Shown here: positions 17,939 to 26,582 of the stretch, piece by piece
How positions within the stretch are numbered: the first letter of the stretch is position 1
Layout of the letters: each line of letters starts with the position of its first letter
Assembly (NCBI RefSeq): GCF_013450295.1
Contig: NZ_SKBR01000001.1
Location: 2,481,001-2,545,000, forward strand
Direction of reading: 5' to 3'
Source of the DNA: Streptomyces sp. AJS327
GTDB lineage: Bacteria > Actinomycetota > Actinomycetes > Streptomycetales > Streptomycetaceae
DNA: 64,000 nucleotides
The notes under the pieces: generated by a model
Told to the model about the DNA's origin: nothing
Database searches by the model: none
The model's input: the letters and a program-made list of their open reading frames with translations, nothing else
Made by a program: the position numbers and the translations under genes

Positions 17939-18987
17939 GTACCCAGCAGCGCACCACCACACCGAGCGCGCCCCGGCCGCCCGAGCCGGACGGGGACGTC
18001 CTGCGCGTCTCCGGCCTGTGGGCGGGATACGAGAACCGCTCCGGACTGACCCGCCGCCGCGTCTCCGCGGTGGCGGGCGTCGACCTGGCCGTGCCGCCCG
18101 GGCGCACGGTGGGCGTGGTCGGGGAGTCCGGCTGCGGCAAGTCCACCCTCGCGCGCACCATCGTCGGCCTGCGGCGCTCCTTCTCCGGCAGCGTCGTCTT
18201 CGCCGGACACGACCTGGCGACCGCCTCCCGGCGCGAACGCCGGGAACTCTCCCGCGACCTTCAGATGGTCTTCCAGGACCCCTTCACCGCGCTGAACCCC
18301 CGGATGACGGTCGGGGAACTGGTCGCGGAGGGCTGGCGGGTCCACCGCGGCCTGGTCCCGCCCGCCGAGCGAGCCACCGAGGTCGCCCGCCTCCTCGACC
18401 TGGTCGGGCTGCGTGAGCAGTACGCGGCGCGCTACCCCCGCGAACTGTCCGGTGGCCAGTGCCAGCGGGTGGCGATCGCGCGGGCGCTGGCGCTGCGGCC
18501 CCGGCTGATCGTCTGTGACGAGGCGGTCTCCGCGCTGGACGTCTCCGTGCGGGCGCAGATCCTGAACCTGCTCGCCGACCTCCAGGAGGAACTGGGCGTC
18601 GCCTACCTCTTCATCTCGCACGACCTGGACGTGGTACGGCACATCGCGCACGAGGTGCTGGTGATGTACCTGGGCACGATCGTCGAACGGGGCCCGGCGG
18701 CCGAGGTGTTCGCCAACCCCCGGCACCCCTACACCCGGGCGCTGCTCTCCGCGGCGCCCTCCCTGGACGACCGCCCCGACCAGCCGGGACGCGAGGTGGT
18801 GCTGCGCGGCGAGGTCCCCTCACCGTCCGACCCGCCCTCCGGCTGCCGCTTCCGCACCCGCTGCTGGATGGCGACCGGACGGTGCGCCACCGAGTCGCCG
18901 TCGCTGGAGCCACGCCCCGGCGCGGAGCACCCGGTGGCCTGCCACCACGACCCGGACGCCCCCGCACACCACCACGCGGCGGGCTGA
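17935..18987 (+). CDS. ABC transporter ATP-binding protein, DppF/OppF type
   Basis: 350 aa. Walker A GESGCGKST, Q-loop VFQDPFTALNP, signature LSGGQCQR, Walker B LIVCDEAVSALD and switch SHDLDVV are intact, and the C-terminal cysteine-rich extension CRFRTRCWMATGRC is typical of the DppF/OppF branch. It forms the heterodimeric ATPase with the preceding gene. GTG start at 17935 by GTGA overlap. This is the last gene of the operon; a strong hairpin follows. Confidence 0.93.
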   Translation: MSTQQRTTTPSAPRPPEPDGDVLRVSGLWAGYENRSGLTRRRVSAVAGVDLAVPPGRTVGVVGESGCGKSTLARTIVGLRRSFSGSVVFAGHDLATASRRERRELSRDLQMVFQDPFTALNPRMTVGELVAEGWRVHRGLVPPAERATEVARLLDLVGLREQYAARYPRELSGGQCQRVAIARALALRPRLIVCDEAVSALDVSVRAQILNLLADLQEELGVAYLFISHDLDVVRHIAHEVLVMYLGTIVERGPAAEVFANPRHPYTRALLSAAPSLDDRPDQPGREVVLRGEVPSPSDPPSGCRFRTRCWMATGRCATESPSLEPRPGAEHPVACHHDPDAPAHHHAAG

Positions 18988-19062
18988 CCCGGACCCGGGC
19001 CGCCCCCGCCAACAGCCCTGACTCCGGGGGCGGTTCGCGGCGTCCTGGGCGCCGCACGCGAG

Positions 19063-19098
19063 CGGCCCGCCCGTACGCGGACGCGTACGGGCGGGCCG
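19063..19098. terminator. Strong inverted repeat, probable bidirectional terminator
   Basis: CGGCCCGCCCGTACGCG (19063-19079) and its exact complement at 19082-19098 form a 17-bp hairpin. It lies between the ends of the convergent ABC-transporter operon and the ybdD-cstA operon, so it likely terminates both. There is no T-run, as usual in high-GC actinomycetes. Confidence 0.75.
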
Positions 19099-19116
19099 GG
19101 CTCCGCGCTCAGGCGC

Positions 19117-19323
19117 TCAGCAGCAGCGGCTCTGCGGGTTCTCCTCCCGGTGCCGGGTGCGGTAGCGCTCGTACTCCTTCCGGCTCGGCACCGGTTCGCC
19201 CGGGTGCCGCTCCGCGTGGCGCTGGCGGAACCGCTCGTAGTCGGCCGTGCCGGAGATCTCCCGCAGGTACCAGCGGACCGTCCGCAGGGCGCGGGAGGGC
19301 GCCGCGCGGAGCGCCGCCCTCAC
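19117..19323 (-). CDS. YbdD/YjiX-family small protein
   Basis: 68 aa. The sequence RWYLREISGTADYERFRQRH with a conserved HPGEPVPSRKEYERYR and a terminal SRCC matches the YbdD/YjiX family, whose genes regularly follow cstA-type transporter genes and are needed for their activity. The GTG start (19321-19323) overlaps the cstA stop by 4 nt, which fixes the start. Probably a cytoplasmic partner of CstA. Confidence 0.85.
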   Translation of the reverse strand: MRAALRAAPSRALRTVRWYLREISGTADYERFRQRHAERHPGEPVPSRKEYERYRTRHREENPQSRCC

Positions 19324-21497
19324 CGGGAATCTCCGGGCCCCGAGGTCGAGTTGGCGCCGGAGGACGCGCCGGAGGTGGCCGCGGCGGGTTCCGCGGAGCG
19401 GGAGTCGGGGACGGTGATCGTCGACTTCACGTAGGGCACCTCGGTCGTCGGCAGCGGCTCGGGGGAGCGTACCGCCTTCACGCAGACCACCGCCGCGTGC
19501 CCGATCACCAGGGTGACCAGGATGAGGAAGATCGCCATCAGCACGCCGTCCACCGTGGAGTTGAGCACCACGGTCCGCATGTCGTCCAGCGAGGTCGCGG
19601 GCGCCAGCACCTTCTCCTCGTCGAGCGCGTCCGCGTACTGACGGCGCTGCGCGAAGAAGCCGATCTTCGGGTCGCTGTGGAAGATCTTCTGCCAGCCCGC
19701 GTAGAAGGTGACCGCCACGTCGAACGCCAGCGGAACACCCGTCACCCAGGCCCAGCGCAGCCGTCCGGCCTTGATGAGCAGGGTCGTCGCGACGGTCAGG
19801 GCGAGGGCGGCGAGCAGCTGGTTGGCGATGCCGAACAGCGGGAAGAGCTGGTTGATTCCGCCCAGCGGATCGGTCGCCCCCGTGTAGAGGAAGTAGCCCC
19901 ACAGGCCGACGATGATGCCGCTGGTGATCCAGATTCCCGGCTTCCAGGTGACGCGGCCGATCGGCTTCCAGACGTTGCCAAGCATGTCCTGGAGCATGAA
20001 CCGGCCGACCCGGGTCCCCGCGTCCACCGTGGTGAGGATGAACAGGGCCTCGAACATGATGGCGAAGTGGTACCAGAACGCCTTCATCCCGGCGCCGCCG
20101 AAGACCCCGGAGAAGATCTCCGCCATCCCGAAGGCCAGAGTCGGCGCACCGCCCGTCCGGGCGATGAGACTCTCCTCCTCGACGGACTTCGCCGCCGCCG
20201 CCAGGTCCTCCGGAGTGATGGTGAAGCCCAGGTTGGCCACCGCCTCCGAGGCGCTCTCCACGGTCGAACCGAGCATCCCCGCCGGGGAGTTCATGGCGTA
20301 GTAGAGGCCCGGGTCCAGCACGGAGGCCGCGATCAGCGCCATCACGGCGACGAACGACTCCATCAGCATCGCGCCGTAGCCGATCATCCGGACCTGCGAC
20401 TCCTTCTGGATCAGCTTCGGCGTGGTGCCGGAGGAGACCAGGGCGTGGAAGCCCGAGAGCGCGCCACAGGCGATCGTGATGAAGAGGAACGGGAACAGCG
20501 CGCCGGAGAACACCGGCCCGTCACCGGACGAGGCGAACGACGTCACCGGCTCGTTCTTCAGCGTCGGCGCGGTGATGATGACACCGGCGGCCAGCAGCAC
20601 GATCGTGCCGACCTTCATGAACGTCGACAGATAGTCGCGCGGTGCCAGCAGCAGCCACACCGGCAGCACCGAGGCCACGAAGCCGTACCCGATGAGGCAG
20701 AACACCAGGGTCTCGGGCGACCAGGTGAAGGTCTCCGCCAGCGAGGAGTTCTCGACCCAGCCGCCGCCGACGATCGCGAGCAACAACAGCGCGACCCCGA
20801 TGACGCTGGTCTCCAGCACCCGGCCGGGCCGCAGGAAGCGCAGGTAGAGCCCCATGAAGAGGGCGATCGGAATGGTCATCGCCACCGAGAAGGTGCCCCA
20901 GGGCGACTCCGCCAGGGCGTTGACGACCACGAGCGCCAGCACGGCCAGCAGGATGACCATGATGGCGAGCACGGCGATGAGCGCCGCGACACCACCGATC
21001 CTGCCCAGCTCGTCCCGGGCCATCTGGCCGAGGCTCTTGCCGTCCCTGCGCATGGACAGGAACAGCACCACCATGTCCTGCACCGCCCCGGCGAAGATCA
21101 CGCCGACGACGATCCAGATGGTGCCCGGCAGGTACCCCATCTGGGCCGCCATGACCGGCCCGACGAGCGGCCCGGCACCGGCGATCGCGGCGAAGTGGTG
21201 GCCGAACAGCACGCGCCGGTCGGTGGGTTGGAAGTCCACGCCGTCGTCCAGCCGTTCGGCCGGGGTGGCGCGGCTGTCGTCCGGTTTCAGGACCCGACGG
21301 GAGATGAAGCGCGAGTAGAAGCGGTAGGCGATCGCGTACGAGCCGAGTGCGGCCGTGACCAGCCAGATCGCCGATATCTCCTCACCGCGGGAGAGTGCGA
21401 CCATGCCCCAGGAGACGCCGCCGACCAGGGCGACGCATGTCCAGATCACGATCGACTTCGGTGTGAGTCCCGCTCTCCGGGCACCGGTGTCAGTCAA
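19320..21497 (-). CDS. cstA: CstA-family carbon-starvation/pyruvate transporter
   Basis: 725 aa with about 16-18 hydrophobic segments. It contains the CstA landmarks FGHHFAAIAGAGPLVGPV near residue 100, LGYLPG-type loop (MGYLPGTIW), GFHALVSSGTTPKL and the CstA C-terminal GINQLFPLFGIANQLLA. Family members import pyruvate or peptides under carbon starvation. The C-terminal 50 residues are Ser/Ala-rich and hydrophilic. It overlaps a ybdD-like gene downstream, as in other bacteria, which strengthens the call. A DUF3311 gene lies 157 nt upstream on the same strand. Confidence 0.95.
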   Translation of the reverse strand: MTDTGARRAGLTPKSIVIWTCVALVGGVSWGMVALSRGEEISAIWLVTAALGSYAIAYRFYSRFISRRVLKPDDSRATPAERLDDGVDFQPTDRRVLFGHHFAAIAGAGPLVGPVMAAQMGYLPGTIWIVVGVIFAGAVQDMVVLFLSMRRDGKSLGQMARDELGRIGGVAALIAVLAIMVILLAVLALVVVNALAESPWGTFSVAMTIPIALFMGLYLRFLRPGRVLETSVIGVALLLLAIVGGGWVENSSLAETFTWSPETLVFCLIGYGFVASVLPVWLLLAPRDYLSTFMKVGTIVLLAAGVIITAPTLKNEPVTSFASSGDGPVFSGALFPFLFITIACGALSGFHALVSSGTTPKLIQKESQVRMIGYGAMLMESFVAVMALIAASVLDPGLYYAMNSPAGMLGSTVESASEAVANLGFTITPEDLAAAAKSVEEESLIARTGGAPTLAFGMAEIFSGVFGGAGMKAFWYHFAIMFEALFILTTVDAGTRVGRFMLQDMLGNVWKPIGRVTWKPGIWITSGIIVGLWGYFLYTGATDPLGGINQLFPLFGIANQLLAALALTVATTLLIKAGRLRWAWVTGVPLAFDVAVTFYAGWQKIFHSDPKIGFFAQRRQYADALDEEKVLAPATSLDDMRTVVLNSTVDGVLMAIFLILVTLVIGHAAVVCVKAVRSPEPLPTTEVPYVKSTITVPDSRSAEPAAATSGASSGANSTSGPGDSR

Positions 21498-21653
21498 GGT
21501 TGCTCCAGTGGTTCGTCCCGCCCGCGCGATCGACTCGGCGGGTGGGGCGGGTGGTGGGATGGGGCGGTGACGCGGGCGGCCGGGACGCGTCCACGGGACA
21601 CCGGACGCGGGACCACGGCACGCGGGTGGGGTGGCGCGGGGCCGCTCGACGGC

Positions 21654-21959
21654 TCAGCCGGTCCGCGCGGTCGGCCGCCGGGTCGTCGGGGTGTCCGGTG
21701 CCCGGCCGCCCCGCGCCCGCCTGCGCAGCAGCCCCGCGCAGATCAGCAGCCCGGCGGCCAGCGGCACCCACAGTAGCTGGTACCAGTAGAAGAACGGCCA
21801 GCCCAGGAGCCGGGGTTCGGCCCGCAGGCTCACCGGGGCGAGCAGCGGCCCGACGAACGCGACCAGCAGGCAGATCCGCGAGCCCGTACGGGCGGCGGGC
21901 AACCGGACGGCCCCGGTCCGCGATGCGGTTCCCGATGGCCGAATACGTCCTCCGGACAT
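21654..21959 (-). CDS. DUF3311-family small membrane protein
   Basis: 101 aa. Two hydrophobic segments (ICLLVAFVGPLLAPVSL and FFYWYQLLWVPLAAGLLICAGLL) with the LLGWPFFYWYQLLW signature of DUF3311, a family usually encoded next to SSS-type sodium:solute symporters, where it may act as a small subunit. Here the symporter gene is next door but divergent. The N-terminal 30 and C-terminal 20 residues are basic and probably cytoplasmic. Start taken at the first ATG. Confidence 0.75.
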   Translation of the reverse strand: MSGGRIRPSGTASRTGAVRLPAARTGSRICLLVAFVGPLLAPVSLRAEPRLLGWPFFYWYQLLWVPLAAGLLICAGLLRRRARGGRAPDTPTTRRPTARTG

Positions 21960-22293
21960 CCGGCGACGCCTCTCTCCGCCGGTACGGCGGGCACTGTCGG
22001 ACGAGGTGAGCGCAGCACACTTCGCGTGCTCTCACCACATGACAAAGGTCTGTTCTTTGGCTGAATCCAGTGGTTCACTCCTGGGCTGTCAGGGCTTTCT
22101 CCTTCCGCGCGAGTGATCCGCGGGCCTCGTGACGGCCCGCCGGACAGGGTGCTTCGTCCGGTAGTTGCGCGTCGGCCCCGGAGGGTTTACCGCCACGTCG
22201 CCGGTTTTCCACCGGCCGCGGCGGCCACACCCCCCGGGCCGCGGCGGACGGTGCCCGCTGCCGGGCACCGTCCACGATGAGCCTGGAGGAGCC
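21960..22293. promoter_or_regulatory. Divergent promoter region between DUF3311 and symporter genes
   Basis: 334 nt without a gene, lower in GC around 22010-22085. CAAAG (22043-22047) and CTTTG (22055-22059) form a small inverted repeat with 7-nt spacing. A TGGTTCACTC-like stretch follows. I cannot assign -35/-10 boxes but promoters for both the cstA-side genes and the symporter are expected here. Confidence 0.5.
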
Positions 22294-23841
22294 ATGAACC
22301 ACCTCGTCCCCACGGTGACCTGCGCCGTCGTCGTTCTCGCGGCCTCCGCCGTCGCGCTGAGGGGCGACCGGCTGGCCCCGGCGACCGGGGTCCGGCAGGA
22401 CCTGGAGGACTGGGCCCTCGCCGACCGGCGGCAGGGCGGCGTCCTGGTCTGGTGCCTGCTCGGCGGCACCATCTACACCGCCTACACCTTCACCGCCGTC
22501 CCCGGCGCGGTCTTCAGCTCCGGAGGCATCGGCTTCTACGCCCTGCCCTACACCGTCATCATCTGCGCGCTCGCCTTCGTCCTGCTGCCCAAACTCGCCG
22601 CGACGGCGCGGGCCCACGGGCACGTCACCGTCGCCGACTTCGTCCGGGAGCGCTACGGGTCGCCGCTGCTCACCCTCGCCGTCTGCCTCACCGGGATCTT
22701 CGCGACCATGCCCTATCTCGCCCTCCAACTGCTCGGTCTGCGAGCCGTGCTGAACGTGCTGGGACTGGACGCGGACGGACTCGCCTCCGACGTGGCACTG
22801 ACGGCGGTGTTCGGGGTGCTGGCCCTGTCGACCTACCGCTTCGGGCTGCGCGCCCCGAGCGTCGTCTCGGTCGTCAAGGCCATGCTCGTCACCGGCTCGA
22901 CGGTGGCCCTCGCCGCCCTCGTCCTGGGGCGCCTGGGCACCCCCGCCGAACTCTTCGACCGCGCGGGCGCGGTGCTCACCGGCCGGGACGGCGGTCCGGC
23001 ACTGGTGCCCGAACCGTCCCTCGCCCTCGCCTACACCTCCCTCGCGCTGGGCTCGGCGCTCGCGCTGTTCGCCTTCCCCCACGTGCTGATGGTCGCCTTC
23101 TCCGCCCGCGACGGCGGCGTGCTGCGCCGCTCGTCGGTGACCCTGCTCGGCTGGACGGCGATGCTGGGCGGGTTCGCCCTGTTCGGCGTCGGGGCGCTCG
23201 CGGCGGGAGTCCAACCACCACCAGGCCGCTCCGAGTTGGCGATCCCCCTGCTGGTCCTCGACCTCGCCCCGGGCTGGGCCGCGGGGGTGCTGCTGGGCGC
23301 GCTGGCGGTGGCGGCGCTCGTCCCCGCGGCGGTGATGTCCATCGGCGCCGCGACGCTCTTCGCCCGGAACGTCTACCTCGACGTCGTCAACCCGCGGGCC
23401 ACCGCCGCCCAGGTCACCCGGGTGGCCCGGCTGATGTCCCTGATCGTCAAGGTCGGCGCGCTCGTCTTCGCGCTGGCGCTGCGCGACCAGGCGGCCATCA
23501 ACCTCCATCTGCTCGGCGCCGTGTGGGTGTTGCAGATCCTGCCGGTCATCGTGCTCGGGCTGCTGCGCCGCACGCCCCACCGCGGCTCACTGCTCGGGGG
23601 GTGGCTGGTCGGCATGGTGGTGGGCACCGGCCTAGTGAACGCCAGCGGCTTCTCCTCCCTCGTCCGCCTCCAGTTCGGCCCGTTCGACCTGTACGTCTAC
23701 GCCGGGTTGGTCGGTCTCGCCGTGAACCTCGCGGTCGTCGCGCTGGCCAGCCCCCTGCTGGACAGATGGGGCGTCCCCCGTGGCCTCACCGGGGTGCTCC
23801 GTCCGGCCTCCGCGCGCCGTGAGGAGGGGACGCTCCGTTGA
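22294..23841 (+). CDS. SSS-family sodium:solute symporter
   Basis: 515 aa with about 13 membrane segments and the LeuT-like SSS pattern: RQDLEDWALADRRQGG near the N-terminus (the usual DF.lAGR region), GGTIYTAYTF, HGHVTVADFVRERYGS in the third-segment loop, and SIGAATLFARNVYLDVVNP in the later helix. Members import acetate, pyruvate, urea, proline or other solutes with sodium; the substrate cannot be read from the sequence. GGAGGA precedes the ATG. The TGA overlaps the TTG of the sigma-factor gene (TTGA), so the two are translationally coupled. Confidence 0.92.
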   Translation: MNHLVPTVTCAVVVLAASAVALRGDRLAPATGVRQDLEDWALADRRQGGVLVWCLLGGTIYTAYTFTAVPGAVFSSGGIGFYALPYTVIICALAFVLLPKLAATARAHGHVTVADFVRERYGSPLLTLAVCLTGIFATMPYLALQLLGLRAVLNVLGLDADGLASDVALTAVFGVLALSTYRFGLRAPSVVSVVKAMLVTGSTVALAALVLGRLGTPAELFDRAGAVLTGRDGGPALVPEPSLALAYTSLALGSALALFAFPHVLMVAFSARDGGVLRRSSVTLLGWTAMLGGFALFGVGALAAGVQPPPGRSELAIPLLVLDLAPGWAAGVLLGALAVAALVPAAVMSIGAATLFARNVYLDVVNPRATAAQVTRVARLMSLIVKVGALVFALALRDQAAINLHLLGAVWVLQILPVIVLGLLRRTPHRGSLLGGWLVGMVVGTGLVNASGFSSLVRLQFGPFDLYVYAGLVGLAVNLAVVALASPLLDRWGVPRGLTGVLRPASARREEGTLR

Positions 23842-24503
23842 GAGGCCATCAGAAGCCCTGGCACCTGGCCCCCGGAACGGTGGCCGGCGGCGGCACTGGC
23901 GCGTCCGGGGCCCCCGGCCCGTACGAGACCCCCGTCGCGCCCCCGGCCCCCGAGGACCCCGCCGCGAAGGTGTCCGGCCCGCCGGAGGCCGAGGCGGGCG
24001 CCGAGCTGCGGGACGTGGAGCGGGAGACCGCCATGATCAGCCTGTTCGACGGATACCATGCCCAACTCGTCCGCCTGGCCGTACTGTTGGGCGCGGAACA
24101 GGACGCGGAGGATGTGGTCGCCGAGGCGTTCTGCGTGCTGCACCACCGTTGGTACCGGCTCCGTTCGCCGGAGGCCGCGCCCGCCTACCTGCGGTCCGTC
24201 GTCTGCAACCTGGTGCGGATGCGCATCCGGAGTATCCAGGTCTCGCGGCGCCACGCGAGCGTCGAGGTCGACGACATCGACTCCGCCGAGTCCACCGCGC
24301 TGCTGCACGAGGACCAGCGGCAGGTCGTCGACGCGCTCAAGAACCTGCCCGACCGGCAGCGCGAGGCGCTGGTGCTGCGCTACTGGATGGATCTCAAGGA
24401 GAGGGAGATAGCCGAGGCGATGGGGATCAGTACGGGCACCGTGAAGTCGCACATCTTCCGGGGGATGGACGCGCTCTCCCGTGCCCTGGAGACCCATCGA
24501 TGA
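23838..24503 (+). CDS. ECF-type sigma factor (SigE/SigL-like)
   Basis: 221 aa. An unusual 65-residue Pro/Gly/Ala-rich N-terminal tail precedes sigma region 2 (LFDGYHAQLVRLAVLLGAEQDAEDVVAEAF) and region 4 with helix-turn-helix (LPDRQREALVLRYWMDLKEREIAEAMGISTGTVKSHI). It lacks the long region 3, as in ECF sigma factors. Start is TTG at 23838 by overlap with the symporter stop; the ATG at 24031 would remove the tail and still leave region 2 intact, so the start is uncertain. The next gene encodes a one-TM protein that may be its anti-sigma partner. Confidence 0.9.
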   Translation: MRGHQKPWHLAPGTVAGGGTGASGAPGPYETPVAPPAPEDPAAKVSGPPEAEAGAELRDVERETAMISLFDGYHAQLVRLAVLLGAEQDAEDVVAEAFCVLHHRWYRLRSPEAAPAYLRSVVCNLVRMRIRSIQVSRRHASVEVDDIDSAESTALLHEDQRQVVDALKNLPDRQREALVLRYWMDLKEREIAEAMGISTGTVKSHIFRGMDALSRALETHR

Positions 24504-24760
24504 GTGTGGACGACCCCGAGGCGCGGCTCCGCGAGACGCTCGACTCGCTGGCGCAGAACGTGACCCCCGCGCCCGACGCCTACGCCAGGGCGTCCTCGGA
24601 GTGGCGGCGGCGCGACCGGCGCCGGCGGCTGCTGATGCTGGTGCTCGCTGTGGTGATCATCGCGGTCGCCGACCTGGTGGGACTCTGGGCGCTGCACTCC
24701 CTCTCGGAGTCCGACAGCCCGCCCGGCGACCAGCGGGTGGACGTGATCGTCCAGCCCTGA
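24500..24760 (+). CDS. Small single-pass membrane protein, candidate anti-sigma factor
   Basis: 86 aa. Residues 1-40 are acidic then basic and cytoplasmic, residues 43-65 form one membrane segment (LLMLVLAVVIIAVADLVGLWAL), and a short tail is likely outside. ATG overlaps the sigma-factor stop by 4 nt. The position and topology fit an anti-sigma or sensor partner, but no zinc-binding HxxxCxxC motif is present, so the role is inferred from context only. It is the last gene before a strong hairpin. Confidence 0.6.
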   Translation: MSVDDPEARLRETLDSLAQNVTPAPDAYARASSEWRRRDRRRRLLMLVLAVVIIAVADLVGLWALHSLSESDSPPGDQRVDVIVQP

Positions 24761-24800
24761 GCGCGCCGCGCGGCGGGAGACCGTCGCGCGGCGCTCGTGC

Positions 24801-24841
24801 GAGGGCTCCGTCCCAGTGACGATCACCGGGACGGAGCCCTC
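24801..24841. terminator. Strong hairpin, probable bidirectional terminator
   Basis: GAGGGCTCCGTCCC (24801-24814) pairs perfectly with 24828-24841; inside it GTGA and TCAC pair around a CGA loop, giving a stem of about 18 bp with one mismatch. It lies between the convergent sigma-factor operon and the class V aminotransferase gene. Confidence 0.8.
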
Positions 24842-24896
24842 GGATGTTCCGCCGTGCGCGCCTCCACCGTCCCCACCCCGGTGGCGGCGCACCGGC

Positions 24897-26330
24897 TCAG
24901 CTCAGCTGGCGGGAGATCTTCCACAGGGCCTTGACGGCCCGCTCCACGTCCTTCTTCTGGTGGAAGAGGTGCGTCGAGACCCGGACCACGTGATGCGGCT
25001 TGGCGGAGCCGATCACCGGGAAGTCGCTCGTGCGGATGACGATCCCGTGCTCCGCCTTGAGCCGGTCCACCAGCTTGGCCGTCTTCTCCGCGTCGAAGAC
25101 GTCCCCCGCGTCCCGGAACGGCGCGAAGGAGGTCAGCGCGCAGACCAGCCGGGGGTCGTCCTTCGGCGAGTACAGCGCCTTGACCCCCCACCGCTCGGCG
25201 ATCAGTTCCTTGAGGTGGGCCGAGAGGTCCAGCACGCGGTCCTGGACGCGCTCCCGGCCGATGCGGTCCCAGACCTGGCAGGCCCGGCGCACCCCCTCCA
25301 TGACCGCCATGCTGCTGTTCCCGACCTCCTGGAGGTACGCGCCGATGTCGTAGCTCTCCTTCGACCCGTCCGCGCGGGGCGGCACCCCGCCCTCGTCCGG
25401 GTAGCCGCTGGAGACGACCGGCCAGAACTCGGGCAGCGGGTTGGGGTTGTGCTGGGAGAGCACCTTGTTGCGGATGTACAGGACCCCGGTACCGCCCGGG
25501 CCGCACTGCCACTTGGCGCCCGCCCCGGCCAGGAAGTCCACGCCGAGCTGGTGGAAGTCGTAGGCCATCATCCCGGGTATGTGCGCCCCGTCCACCACGC
25601 TGATCAGCCCGTGCCGCTGGGCGAGTTCCGCCAGCATGCGGATCGGCAGCATGGTGCCGGTCTTGTAGAGCGGGGCGGAGAAGAGCAGCACCTTGGTGCG
25701 TGAGGTGATGGCCTTCCGGAAGAGCCGCACGTAGTCCTCGGCCCGCTGGTCGTTGCCGACCGGCAGCTCCACCCGTTTGATCACCACGCCGTACCGGTCG
25801 CGCGCGAGCGCCATCGGCACGTTGCCACCGGAGTGCTCGTGGTTGGTCGTGAGGATCTCGTCGCCCTTCTTCAGGTTGAGGCCGGCGAGGATCTTCGACA
25901 TTCCGTCACTCGTGTTGTGGGTGATCACCATCTCGTCGGTGTCGCATCCGTAGCCGCGCGCGGCGACCGCCCGTACGTCCGCGAAGTCGCTGTAGGCGGC
26001 CTCCGGTTCGGCCGCCAGCTCGCGGTGCGCCCGGTCCACCGCCGCGACGACCTCACGCGGCGGGGCGCCGACCGTGCCGACGTTCATGAACAGCAGGTCC
26101 TTGTCGATGCTGAACAGACGCCGCACCGCCTCCCAGTACCCCGAGGAGGTGGGCGAGGGCAGCGCGGCCGCCGTCGGCCCGGCGCCCTGCCCGGAGGCCG
26201 CGCTGGCGAACGGCGCCCCGGCGAGGGAGCCGACCCCGGCGGTGGCGGCCCCGGCCCCGAGCATCCCGACGAAACCTCGGCGGGAGAAGCCGGAGCGGGT
26301 GGGGGCGGTCTGCGATCTCGTTACTGCCAT
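24897..26330 (-). CDS. Tat-exported class V aminotransferase-fold PLP enzyme
   Basis: 477 aa. Residues 13-46 form a twin-arginine signal (SRRGFVGMLGAG followed by an Ala-rich core). The mature part is a class V aminotransferase/cysteine-desulfurase fold: HEHSGGNVP early, VVDGAHIPGMMAYDF with the PLP-binding aspartate, and GAGAKWQCGPGGTGVLY with the Schiff-base lysine. Relatives include isopenicillin-N epimerase-like and kynureninase-like enzymes. Export of a PLP enzyme is unusual; Tat exports folded cofactor-loaded proteins. The ATG at 26330 is preceded by GAAGGAG. It is separated from the upstream RidA gene by 252 nt containing direct repeats, so may have its own promoter. Confidence 0.9.
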   Translation of the reverse strand: MAVTRSQTAPTRSGFSRRGFVGMLGAGAATAGVGSLAGAPFASAASGQGAGPTAAALPSPTSSGYWEAVRRLFSIDKDLLFMNVGTVGAPPREVVAAVDRAHRELAAEPEAAYSDFADVRAVAARGYGCDTDEMVITHNTSDGMSKILAGLNLKKGDEILTTNHEHSGGNVPMALARDRYGVVIKRVELPVGNDQRAEDYVRLFRKAITSRTKVLLFSAPLYKTGTMLPIRMLAELAQRHGLISVVDGAHIPGMMAYDFHQLGVDFLAGAGAKWQCGPGGTGVLYIRNKVLSQHNPNPLPEFWPVVSSGYPDEGGVPPRADGSKESYDIGAYLQEVGNSSMAVMEGVRRACQVWDRIGRERVQDRVLDLSAHLKELIAERWGVKALYSPKDDPRLVCALTSFAPFRDAGDVFDAEKTAKLVDRLKAEHGIVIRTSDFPVIGSAKPHHVVRVSTHLFHQKKDVERAVKALWKISRQLS

Positions 26331-26403
26331 GTCGTGTGCTCCTTCGGCGTCACCGCGAGGTGACATGGATGAGTGAGAACCAGTGAGTCCGGATCAACCC
26401 GAG

Positions 26404-26447
26404 CGAACTCGATGAATCTGAACGAACCTTGATGAATGTTGACGAAC
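26404..26447. repeat. Direct repeats of about 20 bp upstream of the aminotransferase gene
   Basis: GATGAAT occurs at 26411-26417 and 26431-26437 (period 20), and CGAAC at 26404-26408, 26423-26427 and 26443-26447 (periods 19 and 20). Two helical turns per repeat suggests a binding site for a dimeric regulator, or repeated half-sites on one DNA face, in front of the minus-strand aminotransferase gene. Confidence 0.55.
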
Positions 26448-26582
26448 AGGGAGGAATCGCTGCGCGCGGGCAGCGGAAGGGGAGGTACGGCCGGTGTACG
26501 GCCGGTCGGGGATGGGGGAGATGGGGGGAGAGAAGGCCGGTCAGCGGTCGGAGCCACCGACGGGCCGCGCGGTGATGGCCGC

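Noticed and set aside
18882..21776. A 964-codon plus-strand open frame
   Set aside because: It lies antisense to cstA and ybdD, is Arg/Gly/His-rich, and has no domain; a GC-rich shadow frame.
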